From NCBI RefSeq assembly GCF_001642995.1, contig NZ_LOHS01000112.1, positions 1 to 64,000 on the forward strand: a DNA stretch of 64,000 nt, in the 5' to 3' direction. Under the pieces are notes generated by a model, which was not told where the DNA came from, did no database searches, and was given only the letters and a program-made list of their open reading frames with translations. Numbering within the stretch: position 1 is the stretch's first letter; every line of letters starts with the position of its first letter. A program made the translations under genes and the position numbers. The DNA comes from Streptomyces jeddahensis. GTDB taxonomy: Bacteria; Actinomycetota; Actinomycetes; Streptomycetales; Streptomycetaceae. Positions 49,602 to 58,332 of the stretch are shown in pieces.

Positions 49602-50924
49602 TCACGCCTTCCCGGAGAACAGGGTCCGGCCCCACCAGTCGTCCTGGTCGCGGACGCCCGGCGGGATCGCGAAGATCGCGGAACCCACGTGCTGGATGTA
49701 CTCGTTGAGGGCGTCAGCGCGTGCCAGGCTCTGCTGCACCGGGATGAAGCCCTTGCGGACGTCGCGCTGGTACGCGAGGAAGAACAGACCGGCGTCGAGG
49801 CGGCCGAGACCGTCCGTGCCGTCCGTGAAGGAGTAGCCGCGCCTGAGGATCTTCGCCCCGTTGTTGGAGTCCGGGTGCGCGAGCCGCACGTGCGCGTCCG
49901 GCTTCATCGCCTTCAGGAACGGCTCGTCGTGCTCCTTCGCCTTGCCGACCGGCGCCCCTTCGCCCTTGTCCCGGCCGAAGACGTCCTCCTGCTCCTGCAG
50001 CGAGGTCCGGTCCCACGTCTCGATGTTCATGCGGATGCGGCGCGCGACGAGATACGAGCCGCCGGCCATCCACTCGGGGCCGTCGGAGGCGGACACCCAC
50101 ACGTGCTTGGCCAGCTCGGCCGTGTCCGTGCCCGCGATGTTGCGCGTACCGTCCTTGAAGCCCATCAGATTGCGCGGCGTCTGCTCCTCGGGAGTCGTCG
50201 AGGACGTCTTGCCGAAACCGAGCTGCGACCAGCGGACGGCGACCTTGCCGAAGCCGATGCGTGCGAGGTTGCGGATCGCGTGCACCGCCACCTGCGGGTC
50301 GTCCGCGCAGGCCTGGATGCACAGATCGCCGTCGCTGCGCGCCTTGTCGAGGTTGTCGCCGGGGAACTTCGGCAGGTCGAGCAGGGCCTCGGGCCGCTGC
50401 TCCCGCAGCCCGAACCTGTCGAACAGGGACGGCCCGAACCCGATCGTCAGCGTCAGCCGCGAGGGCTTGAGCCCCAGCGCCTCACCGGTGTCGTCCGGGG
50501 GCGCCTCGGGAAGACCGCCGTACGCGCCCTCGCCCACCGCGTGCCCCGCGGTCATCCGGGCCGCCGCCGTCGTCCAGTCCTTCAGCAGCTGTACGAACGC
50601 GGCACGGTCGTCCGTCTTCACGTCGAACGCCGCGAAGTGCAGCCGGTCCTGGACCGGAGTCGCGATGCCCGCCTGGTGGGCGCCGTGGAACGCCACAGCG
50701 GCGCCGGACTCGGCCGCGGGCTCGGCGGAGTCCCCGGACCGCGCCATCGCCACGGCGCCGCCCGCCGCGGCGGCACCGAGCGCGAGCCCGGCACCGCCCC
50801 AGCCGAGCAGCGAACGCCGCGACGGGGCGGGGGAGTCGACCGCCGGGGCCTCGGCGGCCACTGCCGGCTGTCCGGGCTGATCGGACTGTTCCTGCTGATC
50901 CTGCGCTACGGGCTGTTCCGCCAT
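49602..50924 (-). CDS. efeB: deferrochelatase/peroxidase EfeB (DyP type)
   Basis: A 440-aa Tat-exported dye-decolourising peroxidase. The signal is SRRSLLGWGGAGLALGAAAA near residue 35. The DyP heme motif GFKDGTRN and the late FLAYQRDVRKGFIPVQQ are family marks, as is FDVKTDDRAAFVQLLKDWT. With EfeU and EfeO it supports iron acquisition, with proposed heme-iron release or Fe(II) oxidation. Gene order efeO-efeB-efeU is usual in actinobacteria. Confidence 0.94.
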   Translation of the reverse strand: MAEQPVAQDQQEQSDQPGQPAVAAEAPAVDSPAPSRRSLLGWGGAGLALGAAAAGGAVAMARSGDSAEPAAESGAAVAFHGAHQAGIATPVQDRLHFAAFDVKTDDRAAFVQLLKDWTTAAARMTAGHAVGEGAYGGLPEAPPDDTGEALGLKPSRLTLTIGFGPSLFDRFGLREQRPEALLDLPKFPGDNLDKARSDGDLCIQACADDPQVAVHAIRNLARIGFGKVAVRWSQLGFGKTSSTTPEEQTPRNLMGFKDGTRNIAGTDTAELAKHVWVSASDGPEWMAGGSYLVARRIRMNIETWDRTSLQEQEDVFGRDKGEGAPVGKAKEHDEPFLKAMKPDAHVRLAHPDSNNGAKILRRGYSFTDGTDGLGRLDAGLFFLAYQRDVRKGFIPVQQSLARADALNEYIQHVGSAIFAIPPGVRDQDDWWGRTLFSGKA

Positions 50925-50966
50925 GGGTTTCCCTGCCTGACGTCCCTGGACCTGCTGTGCTGCCGG

Positions 50967-52124
50967 CTACTTGACGACGACCGCGGCCGCGAGCTTGGAC
51001 AGCGGCTCCGCAAGCGCGTTCACCGCGTCCTGCAGCTCCTTGCGGTCGTCCTCGCCGACCTTGTCGTAGGAGGTGAAGTCGTAGGAGTTCTTGTCCACGC
51101 GGTACTTGTCGAGGAGCGTGTCGATCGCCGCGAACTGCTTGTCGAGCTCCTTCGCCAGCGCGGCGTCGTTCTCGGACGCGACCGGCTTGAGCAGCTCGTA
51201 CGACTTCTCGGCGCCCTCGACGTTCGCCTTGAAGTCGACCAGGTCGGTGTGCGAGTAGCGCTCCTCCTCGCCGGTGACCTTGCCGGTGGCGACCTCGTCG
51301 AGGAGCTCCTTGGCGCCGTTGGCCATCGAGGTCGGGGTGATCTCGGCCTTCCCGACGCGCCCCTGCCAGTCGGTCAGATCCTTCACGAGCTGGTCGGCGA
51401 GCTCCTTCTCGCGGTCGCCGATCTTCTTGTCCTGCCAGAGGGCCTTCTCCAGGCGGTGCCAGCCGGTCCAGTCCGTCTCGGGGTCCTGGCCGTCCTCCAG
51501 TCCGTCCTCGCGGACGTCGACCTTCGGGTCGATGTCGCCGAAGGACTCGGCGACCGGCTCGGTGCGCTCCCAGCCGATGCGCGAGTCGGCGTACGCCTTC
51601 TTCGCCGCCTCGATGTCACCGGCCTTGACGGCGTCCGTGAAGACCTTCACCTTCGGCAGGGTCTCGTCGGCCTGCTGCTGCACGTACTTGCGGTACGCGG
51701 CGACGGCCGCGTCGAGGCGCGGGTCGCGCTTGGCGGTCGTGCCGCCGCCGGTCGCCTTCACGTTCTGGCGGATGCCGTCGCCCTTCATGCCGGGCTTGCA
51801 GGTGATCCGGTAGTCGCCCGCCTTCACCTCGGCGGTGACCTTCTGCTGGGTGCCCGGGCCGATGTTCTCGCGCTCGGTGACGACACGGTCGTCCGGGAAG
51901 AGGATGTAGACCTCGGTGACCTTGGAGCCCTTGTTCTCGATGGCGAGCTCGATGTGCCCGGCCGGGAACTCCTTCTTGGAGACCTCGCACTTGGTGTCGG
52001 TGGCGGTCACCTCGATGACGCGGTCGCCACCCTGGGCACTGCCTTTCTCGGTGCAGCCCGTGACAGCGGTCAGAGCGGCCGCGGTGGCGGCGGCGGTGAC
52101 AACGGAGAGTCGGACGGCTCGCAT
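50967..52124 (-). CDS. efeO: iron uptake periplasmic-type lipoprotein EfeO
   Basis: A 385-aa lipoprotein with signal and lipobox (LTAVTGC, Cys near residue 24). An N-terminal cupredoxin domain (DTKCEVSKKEFPAGHIELAI and RITCKPGMKGDG) is followed by a C-terminal M75 peptidase-like imelysin domain containing WTGWHRLEKALW with the HxxE iron motif. It captures iron for EfeU. It is first in the operon; an iron box lies 56 bp upstream of its start. Confidence 0.94.
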   Translation of the reverse strand: MRAVRLSVVTAAATAAALTAVTGCTEKGSAQGGDRVIEVTATDTKCEVSKKEFPAGHIELAIENKGSKVTEVYILFPDDRVVTERENIGPGTQQKVTAEVKAGDYRITCKPGMKGDGIRQNVKATGGGTTAKRDPRLDAAVAAYRKYVQQQADETLPKVKVFTDAVKAGDIEAAKKAYADSRIGWERTEPVAESFGDIDPKVDVREDGLEDGQDPETDWTGWHRLEKALWQDKKIGDREKELADQLVKDLTDWQGRVGKAEITPTSMANGAKELLDEVATGKVTGEEERYSHTDLVDFKANVEGAEKSYELLKPVASENDAALAKELDKQFAAIDTLLDKYRVDKNSYDFTSYDKVGEDDRKELQDAVNALAEPLSKLAAAVVVK

Positions 52125-52179
52125 ACGGGCTCCAAAACGATGGGCTGACGGCTCACAGGTCGGGTGAGGCCGCCCTAAC

Positions 52180-52198
52180 TTATCTGAGGCTTACCTCA
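52180..52198 (-). promoter_or_regulatory. iron box (DmdR/IdeR type) upstream of efeO
   Basis: TTATCTGAGGCTTACCTCA closely matches the 19-bp actinobacterial iron box TTAGGTTAGGCTAACCTAA, differing mostly in the outer left half. Its location upstream of efeO predicts repression when iron is ample. Confidence 0.7.
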
Positions 52199-52401
52199 GT
52201 CAACTCCGGCCGTCTAGTGATTCACGTCTCAAATCCCATGCCCGCGTACCGGTGGATAACGGACGAGTTGCGGGCGCCTCATGACGGATCAACGGGACGG
52301 TCAAGCAACGGTCAATTGCCGCTTCGCCGTCGGGCTCCGGCCGTGCAGCCGTCCGGCTCCGGCCGTGCCCGGCTGTCGGCGGCTGATGCTTCAATGCCGG
52401 G

Positions 52402-53049
52402 GTGACTGACTACGACGTGCTCCGCGTCTTCTGCGGCCCGGGCGGCCGGTACGGCAACGAACTCGGCGTCGTACGAGACGGGTCGGCCATGCCCGCGCAG
52501 GAGGACCGCCAGGCCTTCGCCGCGAAGCTCGGATTCAGCGAGACGGTGTTCGTCGACGACCCCGAGCGCGGGGTCATCGACATCTACACACCGACACTGC
52601 GGCTGCCCTTCGCCGGGCATCCCTGCGTCGGCACGGCCTGGCTGCTCGACGTGCCCGAACTGGTCACGCCCGCCGGGGTGGTGGGCGCGCGGCTCGACGG
52701 CGAGTTCACCTGGATCGAGGCCCGGGCGGAGTGGGCGCCGCCGCGGACGTTGCGGCGGTATGGCTCGGCGGCCGAGGTAGAGGCGCTGGCGGTGCCGCCG
52801 CCGGGGGAGTGGGTGTACGCGTGGGCGTGGGAGGACGAGGCGGCGGGACGGGTTCGGGCTCGCGCCTTCCCCGGGCGGGACGACGGTATCGAGGAGGACG
52901 AGGCGACGGGGGCGGCGGCGTTGCTGCTCACGCATGAGCTGGGCCGTGCGCTGAACATCGTCCAGGGGGAGGGGTCCCAGATTCTTACGGCGCCCGGGCC
53001 GGACGGGTTGATCGAGGTGGGCGGGCGGGTGCGGCTCCTGCGGGGCTGA
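52402..53049 (+). CDS. PhzF family isomerase-like protein
   Basis: A 215-aa PhzF/diaminopimelate-epimerase fold protein. The catalytic Glu is in KLGFSETVFVDDPE, LRLPFAGHPCVGTAWLLD is the conserved GHP block, and DEATGAAALLL is the C-terminal counterpart. Typical PhzF proteins have about 260-300 residues, so this is a short form. The function is unknown outside phenazine pathways; no phenazine genes are near. The GTG at 52402 is used. Confidence 0.85.
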   Translation: MTDYDVLRVFCGPGGRYGNELGVVRDGSAMPAQEDRQAFAAKLGFSETVFVDDPERGVIDIYTPTLRLPFAGHPCVGTAWLLDVPELVTPAGVVGARLDGEFTWIEARAEWAPPRTLRRYGSAAEVEALAVPPPGEWVYAWAWEDEAAGRVRARAFPGRDDGIEEDEATGAAALLLTHELGRALNIVQGEGSQILTAPGPDGLIEVGGRVRLLRG

Positions 53050-53064
53050 GGCCGGGATTTCCCC

Positions 53065-53195
53065 CACCCCGCCCCTTCCCGTAACCAGGGGCGCTGCCCC
53101 TGGACCCCCTGATCGCCCTTCGGGCTCGTCCTCAAGCTCCCCCAGCTAACGCTGGGAGGTGCCCCCAGACGGGCTGAATTTTTCGGCGGGGTGGG
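53065..53195. repeat. composite intergenic repeat with palindromic mini-repeat
   Basis: The block runs from cccaccccgccccttcccgt through tcgggctcgtcctcaag to gacgggctgaattttt. The palindromic mini-repeat (53137-53167) is inserted between caag and gacggg, where other copies read caagcgccggacggg. This shows the mini-repeat entering a larger repeat. Confidence 0.75.
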
Positions 53196-53198
53196 GGA

Positions 53199-53849
53199 TC
53201 AAGCACTCAACGGGAACTCCCCCTCAAGCGCCCTGAACACCCCGACGTTCAGGGCGTACGCCCGCTTGCACTCCGCCACGATCCGCTGCTTCTCCACCTC
53301 GTCCGCCCGCACCCCGTCCAGCAGCTCCCGATAACGCCGCTTGAACGCCGCCGGGTTGGGAATCCCCTCGAAGACGTAGAACCGCACGCCGTCGCCCCTG
53401 CGTGCGAAGCCCCACATCTTCTCCGCCCTGTCACGGACGATCTGGCCGCCGGAGAGGTCGCCGAGGTAGCGCGTGTAGTGGTGGGCGACGTATCCGGCGG
53501 GCCAGGTGCGGGCGCACTCCTCGATGCGTGCGGCGTACGCGGCGGTCGCGGGCAGCGCCGTCAGGCCCGACCGCCACCCGGGTCCCCGCAGATGCGCCAG
53601 GTCACCCTCCAGCTCTGCGAGGCGCATCAGCTCGGGCCGGATGAACGGTCCGGCGACCGGATCGTCCCGCAGGGCGTGCGCACCGTCCTCCAGTGCTCGG
53701 TAGACGAACCAGAGCTGCTCGGTGTAGCGCGTGAACGCGTCGACGCAGAGCCGGCCGCCGAGCAGATCGCTCATGAACGTCGAGGTCTCCACCTCGGTGT
53801 GCGCATCGCGCGACGCGGCGCGGAGGAGCGTCGAGAACGGCGTGTCCAT
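53199..53849 (-). CDS. biliverdin-producing heme oxygenase
   Basis: A 216-aa heme oxygenase that opens heme to biliverdin, CO and iron. The proximal His is in ASRDAHTEVETSTFM near residue 16, and the distal helix is HHYTRYLGDLSGGQIVRDRA with the flexible Gly-rich kink. It would free iron from host or environmental heme. An iron-box-like palindrome at 53921 implies expression under iron limitation together with efeOBU. Confidence 0.93.
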   Translation of the reverse strand: MDTPFSTLLRAASRDAHTEVETSTFMSDLLGGRLCVDAFTRYTEQLWFVYRALEDGAHALRDDPVAGPFIRPELMRLAELEGDLAHLRGPGWRSGLTALPATAAYAARIEECARTWPAGYVAHHYTRYLGDLSGGQIVRDRAEKMWGFARRGDGVRFYVFEGIPNPAAFKRRYRELLDGVRADEVEKQRIVAECKRAYALNVGVFRALEGEFPLSA

Positions 53850-53920
53850 GGAGACCTCCGATGGGCCGAGCGGATGGAACGGGAAACGGGGGATCCGAGG
53901 GCGATCGTGCGATCGTTTCA

Positions 53921-53938
53921 ACTTAGGCTGCCCTAAGT
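53921..53938 (-). promoter_or_regulatory. iron-box-like palindrome upstream of the heme oxygenase gene
   Basis: ACTTAGGCTGCCCTAAGT is an 18-bp palindrome (7-bp arms, ctgc centre) carrying the TTAGG/CCTAA ends of DmdR/IdeR boxes. It lies 72 bp upstream of the start. Confidence 0.65.
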
Positions 53939-54018
53939 CATCTCTGCGTTCATGCTTCCCGACATCCTGTCGGTAAAACCAGCCTACCTCGCAACGGGCT
54001 CGCGCGTCCGGAAACAGC

Positions 54019-54050
54019 AGACCCCCGGCCGCCGGAGCGGCCAGGGGTCT
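54019..54050. terminator. terminator downstream of the methionine aminopeptidase gene
   Basis: The arms agacccccggccgc and gcggccaggggtct form a stem of about 13 bp with one mismatch and loop cgga. It sits 18 bp after the map stop. Confidence 0.7.
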
Positions 54051-54067
54051 CGGCTGGTCGGGCGGGG

Positions 54068-54925
54068 CTACGGCAGCGTGAGAATCTCCGCCCCGGTGTC
54101 GGTGACGACCAGCGTGTGCTCGAACTGCGCGGTCCGCCGCCGGTCCTTCGTCACGACGGTCCACCCGTCGTCCCACATGTCGTACTCGTGCGTGCCGAGG
54201 GTCAGCATCGGCTCGATCGTGAACGTCATGCCGGGCTGCATCACGGTCGTCGCGCGCGGGGTGTCGTAGTGCGGGATGATCAGGCCGGAGTGGAACGACG
54301 AGTTGATCCCGTGGCCGGTGAAGTCCCGGACGACGCCGTAGCCGAACCGCTTGGCGTACGACTCGATGACGCGGCCGATGACGTTGATCTGACGGCCCGG
54401 CCGGACCGCCTTGATCGCGCGGTTCAGCGACTCGCGGGTCCGCTCGACGAGCAGACGCGACTCCTCGTCCACGTCCCCGACCAGGTACGTCGCGTTGTTG
54501 TCCCCGTGCACGCCGCCGATGTACGCCGTCACGTCCAGGTTGATGATGTCGCCGTCACGCAGGACCGTGGAGTCGGGGATGCCGTGGCAGATGACCTCGT
54601 TGACCGAGGTGCACAGCGACTTCGGGAAGCCGCGGTAGCCCAGCGTGGACGGGTAGGCGCCGTGGTCGCACAGATACTCGTGCGCGACACGGTCCAGCTC
54701 GTCCGTGGTCACGCCGGGCGCGATGATCTTCGCGGCCTCCTCCATCGCCTGCGCCGCGAGGCGGCCCGCGATCCGCATGGCCTCGATCGTCTCGGCGCTC
54801 TGCACCTCGGGGCCGGTGTACGGCGTGGGGCCGGGCTTGCCCACGTACTCCGGGCGCCTGATGTTTCCCGGGACGGAGCGGGTGGGAGAGAGCTCCCCTG
54901 GTACGAGCAGTGACTGGCCAGACAT
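54068..54925 (-). CDS. map: methionine aminopeptidase, type I
   Basis: A 285-aa metallopeptidase that removes N-terminal Met from new proteins. Metal ligands are visible: Asp in INLDVTAYIGGVHGDNNATY (two Asp), His in DFTGHGINSSFH, Glu in TFTIEPMLTLG and Glu in RRTAQFEHTLVVT. An N-terminal extension of about 40 residues with PEYVGKPGPTPYTGPEVQ is typical of the longer actinobacterial MetAP1. The ATG at 54925 fits this N-terminus; the ribosome-binding site is weak. Confidence 0.95.
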   Translation of the reverse strand: MSGQSLLVPGELSPTRSVPGNIRRPEYVGKPGPTPYTGPEVQSAETIEAMRIAGRLAAQAMEEAAKIIAPGVTTDELDRVAHEYLCDHGAYPSTLGYRGFPKSLCTSVNEVICHGIPDSTVLRDGDIINLDVTAYIGGVHGDNNATYLVGDVDEESRLLVERTRESLNRAIKAVRPGRQINVIGRVIESYAKRFGYGVVRDFTGHGINSSFHSGLIIPHYDTPRATTVMQPGMTFTIEPMLTLGTHEYDMWDDGWTVVTKDRRRTAQFEHTLVVTDTGAEILTLP

Positions 54926-55020
54926 ATCAAGGAGTGTATCCAGCGGCCATGGGGCACCATGGCGGCGTACTCGAGGATCCACGAGGACTCAGAGGACTCA
55001 GGCGATGAGGAGCCGGTGCG

Positions 55021-55251
55021 ATGGCCCTGTTCAAGAAGCGGACGGTCGGGAAGCCGGGCGAGTGGTACTACTGCCTGGAGCACAAGAAGGTCGAGGAGGG
55101 GCCGGAGTGTCCGGCGAAGGACCGCTTCGGGCCGTACGCCAGCCCGGCCGAGGCACAGCGGGCGCTGGACATCGCGGCCGAGCGGAACCTCCAGTGGGAG
55201 AACGACCCCCGGTGGCATGACGCCACCGCGCGGAGCGAAGACGACGACTGA
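55021..55251 (+). CDS. small conserved actinobacterial protein
   Basis: A 76-aa soluble protein divergent from map: GEWYYCLEHKKVEEGPECPA followed by KDRFGPYASPAEAQRALDIA. The CxxH and Cys-Pro spacing hints at a small metal site, and the second half looks like a short helical hairpin. It is recognisable as a conserved Streptomyces protein of unknown function. A repeat-borne hairpin follows. Confidence 0.75.
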   Translation: MALFKKRTVGKPGEWYYCLEHKKVEEGPECPAKDRFGPYASPAEAQRALDIAAERNLQWENDPRWHDATARSEDDD

Positions 55252-55261
55252 GCGAGTCGTC

Positions 55262-55380
55262 CTCACGCGGACGGGCTGAAGATTCAGCCCGTCCGGGGGC
55301 ACCTCCCAGTGTTAGCTGGGGGAGCTTGAGGACGAGCCCGAAGGGCGATCCGGGGTCCGGGGCGGAGCCCGGTGGCACCG
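55262..55380. repeat. composite intergenic repeat, inverted copy with hairpin
   Basis: A hairpin gacgggctga/tcagcccgtc with loop agat (55270-55293) is followed by the palindromic mini-repeat (55295-55324) and by gaggacgagcccgaagggcg. This is the reverse of the 53100-53180 element. It probably doubles as a terminator for the flanking convergent genes. Confidence 0.75.
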
Positions 55381-55385
55381 AGACG

Positions 55386-55988
55386 TCACCAGCGTGACGG
55401 CGGCGGGGCCGTCAGCTGGTCCGCCAGGCGGGACAGGCGGTCGCGGAAGCGGTTGCGGCCCCGCGTCTGGGGCAGGGTGTTCTCGCCGGCCGCCGCGCTG
55501 ACCAGGTGCTGCACGGTGTCCAGGTCGAGCTCGGGGCTCTCCGGTACGGAGAGGGACTCGTGCGCCATGGCCTGCAGGTCGCGGTCGCCGGAGTCCAGTG
55601 CGAACACCGTGGCCCCGGCCCGGCGTGCGTCGTGTACCCGCTCGAGCAGCGGCGCCTCCGGTGCGTCCGGTGCCACCACGAGCAGCGTCTCGCCCCGCTG
55701 CGCCGCCTCGATCCTGCCGAGCCCGACCGAGAGGTGCGCCGGGTCGCCGGGGCGCACCCGGTGCCGTACGAGCGTCGGGGACAGCGCGGGCGTGCCCGAC
55801 CAGGCGGCCTCGTCCACGAGGTGCGCGGCCAGATGCCATGGCTCGTAGCCCTCCGTGCCCACCAGCAGCAGACCGCCGCCGTGCGGGACGACGGAGGACC
55901 GCAGCGCGGCCGCGAAGTGGCGCGTCGCGCCGATCCACTCGGTTCCGGCGAGCACTTCGCGCAGCAGCGCGACCCGTACGGCGTCCAT
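55386..55988 (-). CDS. conserved hypothetical protein
   Basis: A 200-aa protein without a recognised catalytic motif. Alternating strands and helices such as GGGLLLVGTEGYEPWHLAAH, GETLLVVAPDAPEAPLLERV and AGATVFALDSGDRDLQAMAH suggest an alpha/beta (SIS- or Rossmann-like) fold. It seems conserved in Streptomyces. No operon partners are adjacent. Confidence 0.65.
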   Translation of the reverse strand: MDAVRVALLREVLAGTEWIGATRHFAAALRSSVVPHGGGLLLVGTEGYEPWHLAAHLVDEAAWSGTPALSPTLVRHRVRPGDPAHLSVGLGRIEAAQRGETLLVVAPDAPEAPLLERVHDARRAGATVFALDSGDRDLQAMAHESLSVPESPELDLDTVQHLVSAAAGENTLPQTRGRNRFRDRLSRLADQLTAPPPSRW

Positions 55989-56144
55989 GCATCCGCATCC
56001 TGCCGCAACCTGCCAGTCGTCAGGCCGAGTTCACCTTGAATTCGCTCAAGGTGGGCACGGGGCGGCGAGACTGGGCGGCTGATCGTTCTGCTGCGTGGGA
56101 TCAGTGCGGGCGACCGGGTGGTCGCAGAGATGGGGGAGGCCGTC

Positions 56145-57230
56145 ATGGCGGTCGAGGTGTCCGTGCCGTTCCGGGCCGGGAGTGAGGGGTATGCGAGCTT
56201 CCGGATCCCGGCCGTGGTCCTCACCAAGGAGGGCACGGTCCTCGCGTTCTGCGAAGGGCGCGTCGATTCCCGCGAGGACCACGGGAACATCGACATCGTC
56301 CTGAAGCGGTCCACGGACGGCGGCCGCACCTGGGGCCCGCTCCAGGTGGCCGCGGAGAACGGCGACCACCTCGCCGGGAACCCGGCGCCCGTCGTCCTCG
56401 ACACCGGCCGGATCCTCCTGGTGCACGTGCGGAACGCCGCCTCGGCGACGGAGGACGCCATCCGGCGCGGCAAGGTGACCGCCGCGAACGGACGCCGCGT
56501 ATGGCTCCAGCACAGCGACGACGACGGGCTCACCTGGTCGAGCCCGCGGGAGATCACCGGGCAGACGAAGAAGGCGGCCTGGCGGTGGTACGCCACCGGG
56601 CCCGGGCACGCCGTCCAGCTGACGGGCGGCACGGCCAAGGGGCGCGTCGTCGTCCCCGCCAACCACTCCCTCGCGCCCACCGGCGGCGACGACGGCACCG
56701 AGGGCAAGTACAACGGCGGTCATTGCCTCCTCAGCGACGACCGGGGAGAGACGTGGCGGATCGGCTACCTCGACAGCAAACCCAACGGCTACATCAACGC
56801 CAACGAGACCACCGCCGCCGAACTGCCCGACGGACAGGTCTACTTCAACACCCGCAACGACTCGCCCGCACCGGGCACCCGCGCGGACGCCCACTCGCGC
56901 GACGGCGGCGAGACCCTTGTCAGGCCGTTCCGTCCGCAGGCGGGCCTCACCGGGCCCGTCGTCGAAGGCAGCGTGCTCCAGCTCCGCGACCCCGACCTGC
57001 TGCTCTACTCAGGACCCGCCGACCCCGGCTTCCGGGCCCTGATGACGATCCGCAGCAGCACGGACGGCGGCACCACCTGGCGGACCGCCCACACGGTCGA
57101 CGGGCTGCCCGCCGCGTACTCCGATCTCGTACGCGTCGACGCGGCGACCGTCGGACTCCTCTACGAGACGGGCGACTTCAGCGCGTACGAGACGATCACG
57201 TTCCGGCGCGTGCCCGTGGCGGACCTGTAG
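56145..57230 (+). CDS. exo-alpha-sialidase (GH33-like), no signal peptide
   Basis: A 361-aa six-bladed propeller enzyme. The FRIP motif (ASFRIPAVVLTKEGTVLAFC) and Asp boxes STDGGRTWG, SDDDGLTWS, SDDRGETWR and STDGGTTWR are present. The catalytic region includes the Glu/Arg of EGRVDSREDHGNIDIV. It should release terminal sialic acids. No secretion signal is seen at ATG 56145 (gggggagg site), unusual for Streptomyces sialidases, so the substrate may be intracellular or a nonclassical exporter is used. Confidence 0.9.
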   Translation: MAVEVSVPFRAGSEGYASFRIPAVVLTKEGTVLAFCEGRVDSREDHGNIDIVLKRSTDGGRTWGPLQVAAENGDHLAGNPAPVVLDTGRILLVHVRNAASATEDAIRRGKVTAANGRRVWLQHSDDDGLTWSSPREITGQTKKAAWRWYATGPGHAVQLTGGTAKGRVVVPANHSLAPTGGDDGTEGKYNGGHCLLSDDRGETWRIGYLDSKPNGYINANETTAAELPDGQVYFNTRNDSPAPGTRADAHSRDGGETLVRPFRPQAGLTGPVVEGSVLQLRDPDLLLYSGPADPGFRALMTIRSSTDGGTTWRTAHTVDGLPAAYSDLVRVDAATVGLLYETGDFSAYETITFRRVPVADL

Positions 57231-57327
57231 GCGTGGGCTGTGCCTGTCGGAGACGGCCGTACGGCGTGATCCAGCCCACTGGCCGGCGGAGGTGATCCGC
57301 GGTGGGACCCGCACGTATCGTCGCTCT

Positions 57328-58044
57328 ATGACTTCCAGTGATGACGCGAAGACGGCTCCCGCCAAGGCCCCGGCCAAGGACCCCTGGGACCTGCCCGACG
57401 TGTCCGGTCTCGTCGTCGGCGTCCTCGGCGGCACCGGACCGCAGGGCAAGGGCCTCGCCTACCGGTTCGCCAAGGCGGGCCAGAAGGTGATCATCGGCTC
57501 GCGGGCCGCCGACCGGGCGCGGACGGCGGCCGACGAGCTCGGGCACGGCGTCGAGGGCGCGGACAACGCCGAGTGCGCGCGCCGCAGCGACGTCGTCATC
57601 GTCGCCGTGCCGTGGGAAGGGCACGCGGCGACGCTCGAGGCGCTGCGCGAGGAGCTCGCCGGCAAGCTCGTCGTCGACTGCGTCAACCCGCTCGGCTTCG
57701 ACAAGAAGGGTGCGTACGCGCTGAAGCCGGAGGAGGGCAGCGCCGCCGAGCAGGCCGCCGCGCTGCTGCCGGACTCGCGGGTCACCGCCGCCTTCCACCA
57801 CCTCTCCGCGGTCCTGCTGCAGGACCCGGACGTCGAGGAGATCGACACCGACGTGATGGTGCTGGGCGAGTCCCGGGCCGACACGGACCTCGTGCAGGCG
57901 CTCGCCGGGCGCATCCCCGGCATGCGCGGCGTCTTCGCCGGGCGGCTGCGGAACGCCCACCAGGTCGAGGCGCTGGTGGCGAACCTCATCTCGGTGAACC
58001 GCCGCTACAAGGCGCACGCGGGGCTGCGGGTCACGGACGTGTAG
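57328..58044 (+). CDS. npdG: F420H2:NADP oxidoreductase-like protein
   Basis: A 238-aa NPD/F420 family reductase. After a Lys/Ala/Pro leader, the dinucleotide loop VVGVLGGTGPQGKGLAYRFA is diagnostic, with KVIIGSRAADRA and VVDCVNPLGFDKKGAYAL. It transfers hydride between F420 and NADP in actinobacteria. The ATG at 57328 is used. Confidence 0.9.
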   Translation: MTSSDDAKTAPAKAPAKDPWDLPDVSGLVVGVLGGTGPQGKGLAYRFAKAGQKVIIGSRAADRARTAADELGHGVEGADNAECARRSDVVIVAVPWEGHAATLEALREELAGKLVVDCVNPLGFDKKGAYALKPEEGSAAEQAAALLPDSRVTAAFHHLSAVLLQDPDVEEIDTDVMVLGESRADTDLVQALAGRIPGMRGVFAGRLRNAHQVEALVANLISVNRRYKAHAGLRVTDV

Positions 58045-58122
58045 GGCGCGTTCACGGCGCGCTCGGGGCATGGGGGACACTGGACGGCGTACCACCTCGA
58101 GTCCCTGACAGGAGCCGACCCC

Positions 58123-58332
58123 ATGCCCCGCCTCGCTCTGTACGCCCTGGCCGTCTGCCTCCTGGCCGTCGTCGCGGCCGTGGTCTCCTTCGCCCAGGGC
58201 AGCTGGCTGGGCATCGTGTGGGTGCTGCTGGCCGGACTGTCGTCGAACATGACGTGGTACTACGCGCGCAGGGCGAAGGCCGCGAAGGCGGCGGGCCCCG
58301 GCCGGCCGCGCGGCACGTCCGTCACGGGCTGA
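58123..58332 (+). CDS. small two-helix membrane protein
   Basis: A 69-aa protein with two hydrophobic helices (LALYALAVCLLAVVAAVVSF and LGIVWVLLAGLSSNMTWYYA) and a basic C-terminal tail. It is conserved-looking but unnamed. Its last 11 nt overlap the end of the convergent M50 protease gene. Confidence 0.7.
   Translation: MPRLALYALAVCLLAVVAAVVSFAQGSWLGIVWVLLAGLSSNMTWYYARRAKAAKAAGPGRPRGTSVTG

Noticed and set aside
52402..53049. PhzF homolog as evidence of a phenazine cluster
   Set aside because: No other phz genes are present; PhzF-fold proteins are widespread and the gene stands alone.
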